From NCBI GenBank assembly GCA_016710325.1, contig JADJXK010000001.1:1612001-1676000 (forward strand): a stretch of 64,000 nt of DNA, read 5' to 3'. The DNA comes from Candidatus Leptofilum proximum (lineage in GTDB: Bacteria; Chloroflexota; Anaerolineae; Promineifilales; Promineifilaceae). The notes under the pieces were generated by a model. That model saw only the letters and a program-made list of their open reading frames with translations, was not told the origin of the DNA and searched no databases. Below, piece by piece: positions 25,535 to 35,080 of the stretch. How positions within the stretch are numbered: the first letter of the stretch is position 1; each line of letters begins with the position of its first letter. Both the position numbers and the translations under genes were made by a program.

Positions 25535-26477
25535 CCACCCCCTCTAATCCTTCCTCAAACTCAGCAAGAGATTCTGTACCCAACAAAGAATCAAGCTCAA
25601 AACAAGGAATGTCCTCAAAATAGCGCTTTAGGTGCTTGCGGAACTGGCGCAGACCGGGCGCTTCGCCGTAGTAGGCCACCATTTCGCGGGCGTGCAGGCG
25701 CACCGCTTTGATGATGTCGCCAATGGCCAGCTCCTCGCGGCGCTGGCGGGCAAAAATCCACGGGTTGCCGATGGCCGCCCGACCAATCATCACCGCGTCG
25801 CAGCCGGTGTGGGTCTTCATCCGGTCGATGTCCTCCGGCGTTTGCACATCCCCGTTGCCAATCACCGGCACGCTGACCGCCTGCTTCAGCGCGGCGATGG
25901 CGTCCCAGTTTGCCTCGCCGCCGTACTTTTGCACCTTGGTACGGCCGTGTATGGCAATCAGCGCCGCGCCGTTTTGCTCCAAAATACGGCCGATTTCCAA
26001 AAAGTTTTCCTGCGTAGCGTCCCAACCCAGCCGGATTTTGCCGGTGACCGGCACCTCCAGGTGCTGGCTGAGCAGCTTAAACGTCTCCGCAATGAGCGCT
26101 GGCTGGGGCATCATGCCCACGCCCGCGCCGCGCCCGCTCACCTTGCGCGTGGAGCAACCCATGTTCACGTCGATGATGTCTGGCCCCCATTCCTGGATGC
26201 GCAGGGCGGCGTCCAGCAGCATCTGGGCATTGTTGCCGAAAATCTGGAACACCATCGGGTGTTCGCCCGGCTGGGTGTCTAGCCGCATGCGGAACCGCTC
26301 GTGGACGCGTTTGCCCAGCAGCGCCTCTACGGGGACAAATTCGGTGTAGTGCATGGCGGAACCGTAGGCACGGCACAGCGCCCGGTACGGTACGTCCGAA
26401 TAGCCGGCCATCGGGGCCAGGATGGCGTCGCCAAATACGGGCACGTCGCCCACGGTGAACAGGGGTTGTTGAATCAT
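25485..26477 (-). CDS. dus: tRNA-dihydrouridine synthase (DusB/NifR3 type)
   Basis: 330 residues. FMN-binding TIM barrel starting AILAPMAGYSDVPYRALC (about 18-35), with the catalytic Cys in VNMGCSTRKVSGRGAG (about 104-119), the phosphate-site GKIRLGWD (about 145), the IHGRT motif (about 175-179) and NGDVQTPED (about 207). It reduces specific uridines to dihydrouridine in the tRNA D-arm. The C-terminal ~17 residues (from about GVGTAVSSV) are encoded by the 62-bp palindrome and are probably an added tail. No ribosome binding site precedes the ATG. Confidence 0.93.
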   Translation of the reverse strand: MIQQPLFTVGDVPVFGDAILAPMAGYSDVPYRALCRAYGSAMHYTEFVPVEALLGKRVHERFRMRLDTQPGEHPMVFQIFGNNAQMLLDAALRIQEWGPDIIDVNMGCSTRKVSGRGAGVGMMPQPALIAETFKLLSQHLEVPVTGKIRLGWDATQENFLEIGRILEQNGAALIAIHGRTKVQKYGGEANWDAIAALKQAVSVPVIGNGDVQTPEDIDRMKTHTGCDAVMIGRAAIGNPWIFARQRREELAIGDIIKAVRLHAREMVAYYGEAPGLRQFRKHLKRYFEDIPCFELDSLLGTESLAEFEEGLEGVGTAVSSVGPRRALALH

Positions 26478-26504
26478 GGAGGGTATTTTAACAAAAAATC
26501 GGCG

Positions 26505-27344
26505 TCATAGTTTTTGCGCCACGACCGCGATGGTGGGCGACTGTGGATCAAATGGTTCCCCGGCCACGTTGGCGTACCAATCGGTGACGGTCAGGCCGCT
26601 GGCGGCAAATTCGGCGGCCAGCGATTGCCGGTCGAAATATTGCAGCCAATTGTAGATTTCAAAGGTGCGCGTGGGGGTGAAGATGGTGTATTTGTCCAGC
26701 GTCACCCGCTCGGCGTCGTATTTGAACTGGTTGATGAAGTCGAAGTAATCCTCGTCGGTCCAGAAGTCGCCGTATTGGCGACGGCCGTAACTCACGCTTT
26801 CCTCGAACCGTGCAAAATCCACCAGGGAATGCACGTCCAGCACAATCGCGCCGCCGTCGGCCAGGTGCTCGCGGAAAATGTCCAGCAGCTGCTGCCGCTG
26901 CGCCAGGCTCAGGGCGCAAAAGTCGCAGTAGATGAGCAGGATGAGGTCGAATCGTTTGTCTGACTGGAATTCCAGGTAGTTGCTGTGGATGTAGTCGATG
27001 GGGAGGTGATGGGATACGGCCGTTTCCTTTGCATACCGCAGCGAATTGGCTGAAAAATCAATCCCCGTCACCTCAGCTCCCAGCTGGGCCAGCCGCGTGG
27101 TGTACAGCCCAGGGCCGCAGCCAAAATCGGCAAGGCGTGTGCCGGGGCCGATGTTAAACCGCTGTTTCAGCCAGTCAACCGACGCCTCGATGAAGGCAGG
27201 CTGCCGCGAGGCGCTGTCCGTGTTGGGGTTCAGGTGCGCCTTGAGCATCTGCTGGGCAATATGCGGATCGGTCCACAAGGTGTCGGCGGTGTAGATGGAG
27301 AAGGGGAACGGCCGTTGGTTGATGTGGATCAGTTGTTCATACAT
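26505..27344 (-). CDS. Class I SAM-dependent methyltransferase
   Basis: 279 residues. Motif I is LADFGCGPGLYTTRLAQLG (about 90-108), motif II VTGIDFS (about 112) with acidic loop, and motif III-like GGAIVLDVHSL (about 187). An N-terminal ~60 residues (MYEQLIHINQRPFPFS...) are characteristic of a group of small-molecule methyltransferases. Substrate unknown. It lies 27 bp upstream of dus on the same strand and may be co-transcribed with it. Confidence 0.85.
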   Translation of the reverse strand: MYEQLIHINQRPFPFSIYTADTLWTDPHIAQQMLKAHLNPNTDSASRQPAFIEASVDWLKQRFNIGPGTRLADFGCGPGLYTTRLAQLGAEVTGIDFSANSLRYAKETAVSHHLPIDYIHSNYLEFQSDKRFDLILLIYCDFCALSLAQRQQLLDIFREHLADGGAIVLDVHSLVDFARFEESVSYGRRQYGDFWTDEDYFDFINQFKYDAERVTLDKYTIFTPTRTFEIYNWLQYFDRQSLAAEFAASGLTVTDWYANVAGEPFDPQSPTIAVVAQKL

Positions 27345-27357
27345 AATTTTGTGATGA

Positions 27358-27432
27358 TCCCGTAGGGGCGAGGCGGTGGCAAATTACCTTGCCTCTATCA
27401 ACATATCTCCCCTCACTGCCGCCTCGCCCCGA
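27358..27432. repeat. Word-hairpin, GTAGGGGCGAGGCGG class
   Basis: CGTAGGGGCGAGGCGGTG on the left faces CACTGCCGCCTCGCCCC on the right, separated by about 40 bp. The same word family recurs at 37469-37622. Confidence 0.65.
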
Positions 27433-27468
27433 TCTCTGGCATTGGATCAAGGTAGGACGGTGGTTGAT

Positions 27469-29109
27469 TTAACGCCCCACGCCGACGCTGCCACCGAAGG
27501 CGGCGGACATCTCTTCGTAAATGGCGGCAATCGAGGCTTCATCGCCGATGAAGAAGTTGCCGTTGGCCTGGATCGCCAGCTGTTCCAGCGTTTGTTCATC
27601 GGCGTCGCCGCCGTAGGCGATGGTGAAGACGGTGGCGTTGTTGGCCGTCGCTTCCTGCATGGCCGTGGCCGCGTTGAAGCGGTAGCTGCGCGTATCCTGC
27701 CCGTCGCTGAGGACGATCATGGCGTTGGCCGTGGCTGGTTGAGTGGTCTCCGTCAGCAGGGCTGCGCCGTCGCCGATGGCGTCAAACAGCGTCGTGTCGC
27801 CAATGGCCCGCAAATCCGTGATGGCCCGGACGATTTTGTCCCGGTTTTCCCCCACCAGCACGTGCCGCACAATCAGGTCCGGTTCGGTGCTGAAAGCGAT
27901 GATGGAGATGTAGTCGTCGTCGCCCATTTGCTGCACAAACTGAACGGCCGCTTCCTGCATGTTGTCCATCTTCGAGCCACGCATACTGCCAGACGTGTCT
28001 AGCAGCATCACCAGGTTCACGTCTTTGCGCGCTTCCTGCCACAATTCCTGCACAGCAAAAATGGCGTTCACGGACGGTGCGTCAAAAATGGTAGTTGGTT
28101 GGGTCGGGTCGATGGCTTCAGTGGCGGGGAGGGTGACGGCCGTATTCACCGGTCGTAAGCCATTGTCTGCCGCCAGCTGCTGCCCCGCCTCGCTCAGCAA
28201 AAAGTCACGGAAGAGAACGGCCGCTTCCATCTCGGCCGACGTGGCGGAATCGCGAATACACGCCGGGAACTCGGCCACAAAAGTGCCTTCCAGCGGGTAA
28301 ATGGCCACGATGGCATCGCCGCCCAGCTGGGCCACGTTGGCCTCGTACATGACGCCCGCGGTCAGGTATTCGACGCCGCGCTCGGCCATTGTTTGGGCCA
28401 GGGTCTGCGTGCTGCTGCTGAACCAGGTCACGCCGCCTTCAAAGGCGCCGACGCTGGCCTGCACAATCGGCTGGCCGATGTCGGCCACGCTGACGGCCTC
28501 CGTTTTGGATTCGGCCGCCTGGACCACGGCCAGCAGCGTGCTGGCGCCGGAGCCGGACAGGCCAGGATGGGTGTGCCCCAACTTAAACGATTCGCCCAGC
28601 GTACCGCCGCTGTAATAATCCCAGGCGGCCGGGTCGGCGGCCAAACTGCCGATGTCCAGCCAGCCCAGCGGCAGACCAGGCCAGCCGAGCGCCTCGGCCA
28701 CCTCGCGCCACATGCCGATCACCAGCGGGCTTTGCGCCACGCTGACGCAGTCGTCTTGGAAGCTGGTGTCACCGCCGTCGGCCAGCACGTCGGTCCACAC
28801 GGCATCCTCCGGCAGCCATAGGGCAATCGCCGGATCATTTTGAACCTGACCCACTGCCTGGCCCGATTCCACCACATTGAGCACCACAAAGGCGGGGTCG
28901 CCGCTGCTGGTTTCGGTTGCAGATTCGTTGAAGGTGGTAACGGCCGTTTCCAGCCAGGGAGCGGCCGTTGTGTTGGCCACCACATTCACCACCACCGCGT
29001 TGTTAGGAATGTCGTCGCTGCCCCCAATGCCAAACACGCTGCAGGCCAGCATCGGCAACGCCAACAGAACAAAAAGCAGGGGAAACCCGCGAAAATTTTG
29101 TCGTTTCAT
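27469..29109 (-). CDS. Solute-binding lipoprotein with C-terminal VWA domain
   Basis: 546 residues. Signal peptide with lipobox LPMLAC (about 19-24). Residues about 40-330 look like a type-II periplasmic solute-binding domain of the extracellular SBP_bac_11 kind, and about 365-540 form a von Willebrand A domain with a complete MIDAS motif DTSGSMRGSK (about 370) plus the downstream Thr and Asp (DTTLFDA; LSDGQD). Probably anchored on the outer face of the cytoplasmic membrane, where it could bind a ligand or assemble an adhesive or transport complex through Mg2+. Its start is 2 bp after the stop of the next entry's gene, so they are one operon. Confidence 0.85.
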   Translation of the reverse strand: MKRQNFRGFPLLFVLLALPMLACSVFGIGGSDDIPNNAVVVNVVANTTAAPWLETAVTTFNESATETSSGDPAFVVLNVVESGQAVGQVQNDPAIALWLPEDAVWTDVLADGGDTSFQDDCVSVAQSPLVIGMWREVAEALGWPGLPLGWLDIGSLAADPAAWDYYSGGTLGESFKLGHTHPGLSGSGASTLLAVVQAAESKTEAVSVADIGQPIVQASVGAFEGGVTWFSSSTQTLAQTMAERGVEYLTAGVMYEANVAQLGGDAIVAIYPLEGTFVAEFPACIRDSATSAEMEAAVLFRDFLLSEAGQQLAADNGLRPVNTAVTLPATEAIDPTQPTTIFDAPSVNAIFAVQELWQEARKDVNLVMLLDTSGSMRGSKMDNMQEAAVQFVQQMGDDDYISIIAFSTEPDLIVRHVLVGENRDKIVRAITDLRAIGDTTLFDAIGDGAALLTETTQPATANAMIVLSDGQDTRSYRFNAATAMQEATANNATVFTIAYGGDADEQTLEQLAIQANGNFFIGDEASIAAIYEEMSAAFGGSVGVGR

Positions 29110-29111
29110 AA

Positions 29112-30737
29112 TTACCGTCCGGCCGTTACCAGCGTTAGCTCCACGTAACGGTCTTGAGATTGCAAAGAGGGATCATCTGTGCCGCGCCGCTCTTCGGGCG
29201 GCAGTACGGCCTCCACAATGAAGCGGGCCGGGTCGATGCCCTGGGAGACCAGGTAATCCACCACCGATTGGGCGCGTCCTTCGGCCACTTCCAGGATGTC
29301 TGCCTCTTCGTAAGGCGGGTCGTTGGCGGGCCAGGCGGAGGAGCCGCGCACCCGCAGCAGCAGGCCGATGCTCTGGCTCATGGTGGGCACCACGCAGTTA
29401 TCGAGGATGCGCCGCGATTCCAGCGTCAGTTCGGTCGATTCCGGCAGGAAGTCGAAGGTGCGGCAGGGCAGTACGGCCAGCGTGGCCGCGGCATCGGTGG
29501 AGACGCCAGAGAGATCCACCTGGGCCGAGATGGAGAAGGTATCGTTCACCGGCTTGCCGTTGGGCTGCAAACTGGCCTGATCAGCGGCGCGCAGGACAAA
29601 GCCGCCGTTGACCAGGTCCTCCACATCGTCGTTGGGAATGTTTACATCGGAGGCGGCCCAAACGCGGCGGGCAATTTGCAGGCGGGAGATGATGGGGCGC
29701 GTGTCACGCATCACAAACGAGTTGTCGCCAAGGTCGGCCTGGGCCACGCTTTCCAGCCAGGCGGTGAGGTCGTCGCTGGCGGTCTCGGGATAGACAAAGG
29801 TCCAGTCGTTGTTGCCCCAGGATGCGATTTGGGAAGCGGCCGTAGCAAAATCCTCTACCTGCGCCTTGAGCGTATCAAACCAGGCGTCGTGGAAGTTCTG
29901 CACCAGGTCGGCATTGGTCTGGATGGACTGGCGGGAAGTGACAATCACGTCGATGACGATACGCAGCTGCTCGGAGCTGAGCAGCTCTTCGCCGCCGCTT
30001 TGTTCGGCATCGTAGATGTTGGGTTCCCAGGCGGAGACCACGTCGGCCTGGCCGCTGTTGAAGACGTCGATGGCGTCCTCGACGCTGTCTTGTGGCACCA
30101 GGGTCACCTGAGAGCGCGGGCTAAGCTGGGCAATCGACAGCGCGTAGTAGACGAAATATTCACCTACGGAGTCACGAGCGAAGGCGATGCGCTTGCCCGC
30201 CAGGTCGTTAATCGTGTTGATGTCGCGGCCCCACAGCTGGTCGGCGCCAGCGCTTTCATCCACGATGGCCGTGATGACGCCGGGGCTGGAAAGGGCGACG
30301 GAGTCCAGCGTGGTGAGCAGGCAGTTCCACTGGCCGGAGTCCAGCAGGGCGGTGCGCTGCTCCTCGGTAATGTCATATTCATCGGTGAGGAAGAAGGGGA
30401 TGATGCCCAGGTGGAAGCCGTGTGCAATGTCTTTGCCGCTCATCTGCATTTGCTGCAGGGTAAAGTAGCTGCCAAAGGCATCGGCGCCGCAGATGTAGGT
30501 GGGCAGCCCGTCATTGGCGTCGTAGTTGGGACCCCAGATCGGGTCTGGCGAGTCGAGGTCGACGTTGCTGACGGTGGAGCCGTTGTTGCTGTTGTTGTTA
30601 TCGGTGACGTCAGCAACTTCTGGCTCGTCAGTGTCGTTGAAGCTGTTAATGAGGCTGGAGGCCGCCACACCACAAATGACCAGGGCGGCTATGCCAATGA
30701 TGGCGATGAAAATGATGCGGGTGCGATCGAGTTTCAT
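29112..30737 (-). CDS. NMT1/TauA-like solute-binding protein with C-terminal OmpA-like domain
   Basis: 541 residues. Residues 1-30 form an uncleaved N-terminal membrane anchor (IIFIAIIGIAALVICGVAAS). Asn/Ser-rich linker to about 60, then an ABC-transporter-type binding domain (about 60-340) with LAGKRIAFARDSVGEYF and a DVFNSGQADVVSAWEP hinge. An OmpA/MotB-type peptidoglycan-binding domain follows (about 420-541; EGRAQSVVDYLVSQGIDPAR and a final RYVELTL). It may tether a solute receptor to the cell wall. GAGGAAAAG precedes ATG. It is the first gene of an operon with the VWA lipoprotein; no permease or ATPase gene is next to it. Confidence 0.83.
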   Translation of the reverse strand: MKLDRTRIIFIAIIGIAALVICGVAASSLINSFNDTDEPEVADVTDNNNSNNGSTVSNVDLDSPDPIWGPNYDANDGLPTYICGADAFGSYFTLQQMQMSGKDIAHGFHLGIIPFFLTDEYDITEEQRTALLDSGQWNCLLTTLDSVALSSPGVITAIVDESAGADQLWGRDINTINDLAGKRIAFARDSVGEYFVYYALSIAQLSPRSQVTLVPQDSVEDAIDVFNSGQADVVSAWEPNIYDAEQSGGEELLSSEQLRIVIDVIVTSRQSIQTNADLVQNFHDAWFDTLKAQVEDFATAASQIASWGNNDWTFVYPETASDDLTAWLESVAQADLGDNSFVMRDTRPIISRLQIARRVWAASDVNIPNDDVEDLVNGGFVLRAADQASLQPNGKPVNDTFSISAQVDLSGVSTDAAATLAVLPCRTFDFLPESTELTLESRRILDNCVVPTMSQSIGLLLRVRGSSAWPANDPPYEEADILEVAEGRAQSVVDYLVSQGIDPARFIVEAVLPPEERRGTDDPSLQSQDRYVELTLVTAGR

Positions 30738-30878
30738 GTGCTTTTCCTCAGGAAACGATAAAAATGGTTAATTGTAAACGGTTAACGGTTAATGTTTCCC
30801 CTGTATCTGGGGATCGGTTTGTATTTTAGGGCAGTTTTACCTGTATTTACGGTCAGTTTTGCCCAGGGTTGCATTTGG

Positions 30879-32327
30879 CTAGATGTCATAGCCCAGGTTG
30901 CGCAGGACGTCATCGGGGTGCTGGCCGTGCAGAATTTGGAATTGGAAACGGCCGTCTTCCCCCTTATCAATAATCAACTCATACGCTTCTGGCAGCACGC
31001 AGTGTTTACTGCCCTTCACGCCGCCTAACATCTCCTGATACGCGCCAATGCTAAAAAAGCCAATGTACAACTCGTCTGTTTCTACCGGCAGATAGAGCGG
31101 CGATTTGCTTGGCTTGGGTGGATAAACGTCATCGCTGTCGCAGGTAATGCCGCCGAGCTGTACCTGCTGGAACGGCTTGTCCAGGTGGTTGAGCGGCAGC
31201 ACAATGAAATGCTCCGAAAGCGCCCAGCTGTCTGGGAAGGAGCTCATGATCGAGCCATCGATAATGTACCAGGGCAGCCTTGAGCCGTTGTCTTTGGCGG
31301 TGATGATTCTAAACAGATGTGCCCCGTGCTCTGAGGTAGTGTAACGGCCGAATTCCCCCATCACGTCCGGCACAGGCACATTGTAGCGGCGACACGCTTC
31401 CTGCAGGGCGGTTAGCAGCTGCCGGGCAAATTCGTGGTAATCAAAGTGGAAGTCCAGCGTCATGGCCACCGGCATGCCGCCGCCAAAATTGAAAATGCTC
31501 AGGCTGGGATAGCGCTGCCGCAGCCGGGCAAACAGCTCGATCCCCGGCTTGAGCCAGCTGATGAAGGCCGGAATATCGGTGAGCTGGCTGCCGACCATGT
31601 AGTGGTACATTTTCAGCGTGAGGTTTGGTGCGGCGGCGATGTAGTCGGCCGCTTTCCACATTTCCTCCGTGTTCAGGCCAAAGCGGGAGTTGGCCGTGTC
31701 CATTTCGGCGAGGGTTTCATGGGGGCCGTAGCTTTTCTGGCGCAGCCCCACGTTAAACGTCTGCCCGGAGCTGAGGAATGGTGAAATTTCCGGCAGATCT
31801 TCGATGACGGGGATGATGTTTTCATGCAGGAGGCGCAGCTGCAAAATGTTGGCGGCATACAGGGAGTTCGGCCCTTTGAAGCCGTTGCACACTATCATGC
31901 GTTCTGGTGTGAGCAGGCCGCGCTGGATCATGAGTTTGGCGATGTCCACATCGACGGTGGAGGACATTTCGTGGTGGGCCCCCGCGCCGAGGGTGGTGCG
32001 GATGACTTCTTCGGCGGCGTTGGCTTTGGAGGCATAGGTATAGTGGAACTGGCCGCCGTACCCCAGTTCAGTAATAACATCGGTGAAGACCTGGTTCATT
32101 TTGTGGATCTGCTGCCGGATGAGCGGCAGGTAGACGATTTCCAGCGGGCTGGGCAGCATTTTGGTAAAGCCTTGGGGCGCTTCATCGAGGAAAAATTGGG
32201 CCAGGTCCAGGCCATCGAGGTGCAGATGGCCGTTTTGGGCGTGCAGGTAATGGTTAAACTGGTGGTTGTCGGGAACGGCCGTTTCTTTTTCCCAGCCAAT
32301 GACAGGATGGTTTGTCTCGTCACTCAT
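30879..32327 (-). CDS. Fold-III PLP decarboxylase, arginine decarboxylase-like
   Basis: 482 residues. Alanine-racemase-fold barrel with the PLP-lysine in HYTYASKANAAEEV (about 93-106), a phosphate-binding FNFGGGMPVAM element (about 275-285) and the C-terminal substrate Cys loop GITCDSDD (about 395-402) with GAYQEMLGG near the end. The pattern fits biosynthetic arginine decarboxylases (SpeA) without the long E. coli insertion, giving agmatine for polyamine synthesis; other diamino acids cannot be excluded. It overlaps the upstream mscS gene by 8 bp, which indicates coupled translation. Confidence 0.82.
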   Translation of the reverse strand: MSDETNHPVIGWEKETAVPDNHQFNHYLHAQNGHLHLDGLDLAQFFLDEAPQGFTKMLPSPLEIVYLPLIRQQIHKMNQVFTDVITELGYGGQFHYTYASKANAAEEVIRTTLGAGAHHEMSSTVDVDIAKLMIQRGLLTPERMIVCNGFKGPNSLYAANILQLRLLHENIIPVIEDLPEISPFLSSGQTFNVGLRQKSYGPHETLAEMDTANSRFGLNTEEMWKAADYIAAAPNLTLKMYHYMVGSQLTDIPAFISWLKPGIELFARLRQRYPSLSIFNFGGGMPVAMTLDFHFDYHEFARQLLTALQEACRRYNVPVPDVMGEFGRYTTSEHGAHLFRIITAKDNGSRLPWYIIDGSIMSSFPDSWALSEHFIVLPLNHLDKPFQQVQLGGITCDSDDVYPPKPSKSPLYLPVETDELYIGFFSIGAYQEMLGGVKGSKHCVLPEAYELIIDKGEDGRFQFQILHGQHPDDVLRNLGYDI

Positions 32328-33207
32328 TTGTTATCTCCGGTAGTTGCCCCTGTGCCACGTCTACGGTGAGGGGTGCTAGCTGTATTGTTTCAAATGGCAT
32401 GTCAATTTGCTGCTCAGTCAGTGCCTTGAAGACTTTTTCGCGGAGTTCAAACCGTTTTTCAACATGAATTCGCTCATCTTTAATCCAGGCTTGCAGCTCC
32501 AACGCTACATTGTAATCATTCAGCTGCGTAATCACCACCCTGGCGGGCGGTTCCAGCAAAAAGTCGGCATCATCTTGAATGACCTCGAACAAAATTTGGC
32601 GTACCCGGTCAATGTTTTCATTCACCCCTACGTTTACGGCCACATCCAGCCGCAGATGCGGGAAATTTGTGTAGGAGGTGACCGTTTTGTTGATGATTTC
32701 CGCATTGGGTACGGCCAGCATTTTGCCGTCCCGGGTGATGATGCGCGTTGACCGCAGCGTGATTTGAGCCACACGGCCGTAATTTTCGCCAACCTCTACC
32801 AAATCCCCAATCACAAACGGCCGATCCAGAAAGATGAGGATGCCGGAAATGAGATTGGAGAATGCATCCCGGGCAGCAAAACCGATGGTGATACCCACAA
32901 TGCCTAAAGATGCCAGAAGTCCGGCTGTGTCTATCCCCAATAGCGACAGCGCATTCACTAGACCCAGCAGCAAGATGCTGTACTGCAATATGGTGGTAAT
33001 AAAGGCTTGCGATGTGGGGTCGAATCGCGATTTAGGCAGGAACCGTATTAGCAGCAGCCGCACGATGAGCCAGCCCAGGTAAAAAACCACAAACGTGATG
33101 AAGGCCACGACAAAATTGATTAGAAAATCGACCAGCTGCGTGCCCAATGTTTCCGGATCGAACAAGACTTGCAGACGCTCCAAAATGACGTCGAACAGTT
33201 CGCTCAT
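32320..33207 (-). CDS. mscS: Small-conductance mechanosensitive channel (MscS family)
   Basis: 295 residues. Three hydrophobic segments (about 22-45, 65-90, 95-125), the pore-lining TM3 with the Ala/Gly-rich pattern LASLGIVGITIGFAARDAF, followed by the beta-domain signature DRPFVIGDLVEVGENYGRV and ITLRSTRIITRDGKMLAVPN (about 140-185). It opens under membrane tension during hypo-osmotic shock. GGAG lies 11 nt before ATG. It is co-transcribed with the arginine-decarboxylase-like gene. Confidence 0.93.
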   Translation of the reverse strand: MSELFDVILERLQVLFDPETLGTQLVDFLINFVVAFITFVVFYLGWLIVRLLLIRFLPKSRFDPTSQAFITTILQYSILLLGLVNALSLLGIDTAGLLASLGIVGITIGFAARDAFSNLISGILIFLDRPFVIGDLVEVGENYGRVAQITLRSTRIITRDGKMLAVPNAEIINKTVTSYTNFPHLRLDVAVNVGVNENIDRVRQILFEVIQDDADFLLEPPARVVITQLNDYNVALELQAWIKDERIHVEKRFELREKVFKALTEQQIDMPFETIQLAPLTVDVAQGQLPEITNE

Positions 33208-33468
33208 GCACTTTCTCCACAGAATTGGATAAACCTATGATGAAGTCATTCGGTAGGGTGGAAGTGCCGTTGAAAATGACACCTTGCATTATAGCGAAAA
33301 GTAACAGACGGTGGAAAAGTCGTTTGACACTCCTTTTGTTTTTTGCACAATGCGCAAGTTTGGAATAGCGAACGGCCGTTGCCCCATGTTATGCTACCCT
33401 CAATCTGCAGAACTTTACCAGGAGTGAACTATGAAAAAAATAGATTTCAAAAAAGAGCTGAAACATTT

Positions 33469-34468
33469 AGAGTTGTTCCTTAATAATTGAGATTGAAGTT
33501 CCAGAGACCAGCGGCAATGCCAATCACGTCATCCTCAAAAGACTTTCTGTGGTTACGAAATCGATGCACAAGAATATTGTATCGCTTCAAACCACAGATC
33601 GCGTTTTCAACCAATATTCTGATTTGACTCAACGCTTTATTGTCAGCTTTTTGTTCGGTTGATAAGGTGGTCACAGGGTTCTTCTTACTTTTACGTGGCT
33701 TTTTGTGGGGATATGAATCTCTTCTCCCACATAATCGGCGAGAATGCCCTGATAGCCTAAATCAACTAAGACTGCCATGAATTCAAACCAAGCTTGTTCT
33801 GGCGGAAACTCCTCTTTAAGCATGGTGTAATCATGAACATGTCCGGCAAAGGTCCGTCCCAGGAAAAGAATCGTTTTGTTCAAAGCCGTTATCACCGTGT
33901 TTTTAAGCGTGTGTCTTTTTTTTGCCACTGTAATGTTCACGCTGCTCTTGGTTATCCTGGGGACGGCGATAGCTCCTTTCGGTGACATCAATCAGAATCG
34001 TGTCCATACCAGCCAGTGCTTCGAGTAAATCGTCTGGCGTGGCAAACTCACGAGGGGGCATGACCTCCAGGTGAACCAGGGTTTGATATAAAACAGGGAC
34101 TAACTTATACAGGTTTTCATTCGCTTTGGACCGGGCCATGTTGAATTGAGTGCCTAACACATCGAAGGTGGGATAAACCTTGAAATAGTAGAGCAGAAAC
34201 AACAATTTATCTCGCATCGTGGGCAAAGCACCTTTTCGGCCACCGCCTGGACGCCGTTGACGCACACCGGCTGCGCTACCGTCTTGATAGGCTTGCCATT
34301 GCATCTTGGTGTAAGTCATGAAAAATACTTCTAGTAAAATCTCGAATTGTGTTTCTGATACGCCGGTTAAAGCACGCATATGACGATCATCACGAATTTG
34401 TAGGCTCATTTAGTTTTCTCCAGCTGAATTGGCTGGAATTTACCCGTTTTTTAATTAGGAACAACTCT
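33469..34468 (-). mobile_element. IS5-family insertion sequence, 1000 bp
   Basis: Perfect 12-bp terminal inverted repeats AGAGTTGTTCCT (33469-33480) and AGGAACAACTCT (34457-34468), 16/18 when extended, flanked by a 3-bp TTT duplication (33466-33468 and 34469-34471). It carries one transposase gene on the minus strand. DDE type, three-base duplication and length fit the IS427/IS1031-like subgroups of IS5. No ACGGCCGT octamer occurs inside, unlike the surrounding DNA. Confidence 0.9.
33480..34409 (-). pseudogene. IS5-family DDE transposase in three reading frames
   Basis: Frame 1 (34409 to about 33915) carries an N-terminal DNA-binding region (DKLLFLLYYFKVYPTFDVLG) and the first catalytic Asp in ILIDVTERSYRRP. 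It then reaches an A8 run (33916-33923), after which homology continues in a second frame (KKRHTLKNTVITA, second Asp in VLVDLGYQG). It shifts again at an A5 run (33700-33704) into the third frame, which carries the catalytic Glu in ILVENAICGLKRYN. The first shift could be programmed (+1 or -2 is needed); the second makes loss of function or homopolymer sequencing error more likely. Confidence 0.8.
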
Positions 34469-35080
34469 TTTGTATAATCCATCGGCGAAGGAAACGGCCG
34501 TTGTTGATGTACCCGCCATGAACTTTCTCACCATTCTGGGTGAAGGTGATCCCAACACCGCGCAGTGGTACAAAGATGCTGTGTCCGCCCTATACGCCGT
34601 GGCCTACACGCTGAAATTTACGGTCAAAAAGGGCGATCTGGCCATAGATTATGGCGTGATGCCGCTGGAAGGATTATGGTGGACCGAGGACATGAGCCAG
34701 TTTTCTGCGGACGACAAATCCAATTGGTTGTGGCAGGCGATGATCATGCAGCCGGACTTTATCACCGCCGAAATGGTGGCTAAGGCCAAAATGCAGGTGC
34801 AGAAAAAGAAAGGGTTGACGGCCGTTGCGCAGGTAAACTTTGAGCGTTTCACCGAGGGCAAAGCGGCGCAAATCTTGTACTTTGGCCCGTACGCCGATGA
34901 AGGCCCTACGATCCAGAAACTGCATAACTTCATCTGGGCCAGCGGCGGCCAGCTGACCGGCAGGCATCACGAGATCTATCTCAGCGAGCCCGGACGCACC
35001 GCGCCGGAAAAGCTGAAAACCATCATTCGCCAGCCATTCCTGGTAGCGGAAGCTGTTCCCAGTTGAATTACAGCTTCAAG

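Larger units (their letters stand above)
33431..35066 (+). pseudogene. GyrI-like domain protein interrupted by an IS element
   Basis: The N-terminal 12 codons (MKKIDFKKELKH, 33431-33466) are cut from the remainder (LYNPSAKETAVVDVPAMNF, 34470 onward) by the 1000-bp element. Removing the element with one copy of the TTT target duplication restores codons for KELKHLYNPSAKE in frame, exactly the continuous N-terminus of this family. The intact protein would be about 211 residues, with the GyrI/Rob small-molecule-binding fold (QILYFGPYADEGPTIQKL near the C-terminal third). The 198-codon 3' part could still be translated from TTG 34470, but it lacks the N-terminal segment. Confidence 0.85.

Noticed and set aside
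29154..30761. 535-codon open frame on the plus strand
   Set aside because: Exactly antisense to the OmpA-fused binding protein; sequence is low in recognisable structure and results from the high G+C codon pattern.
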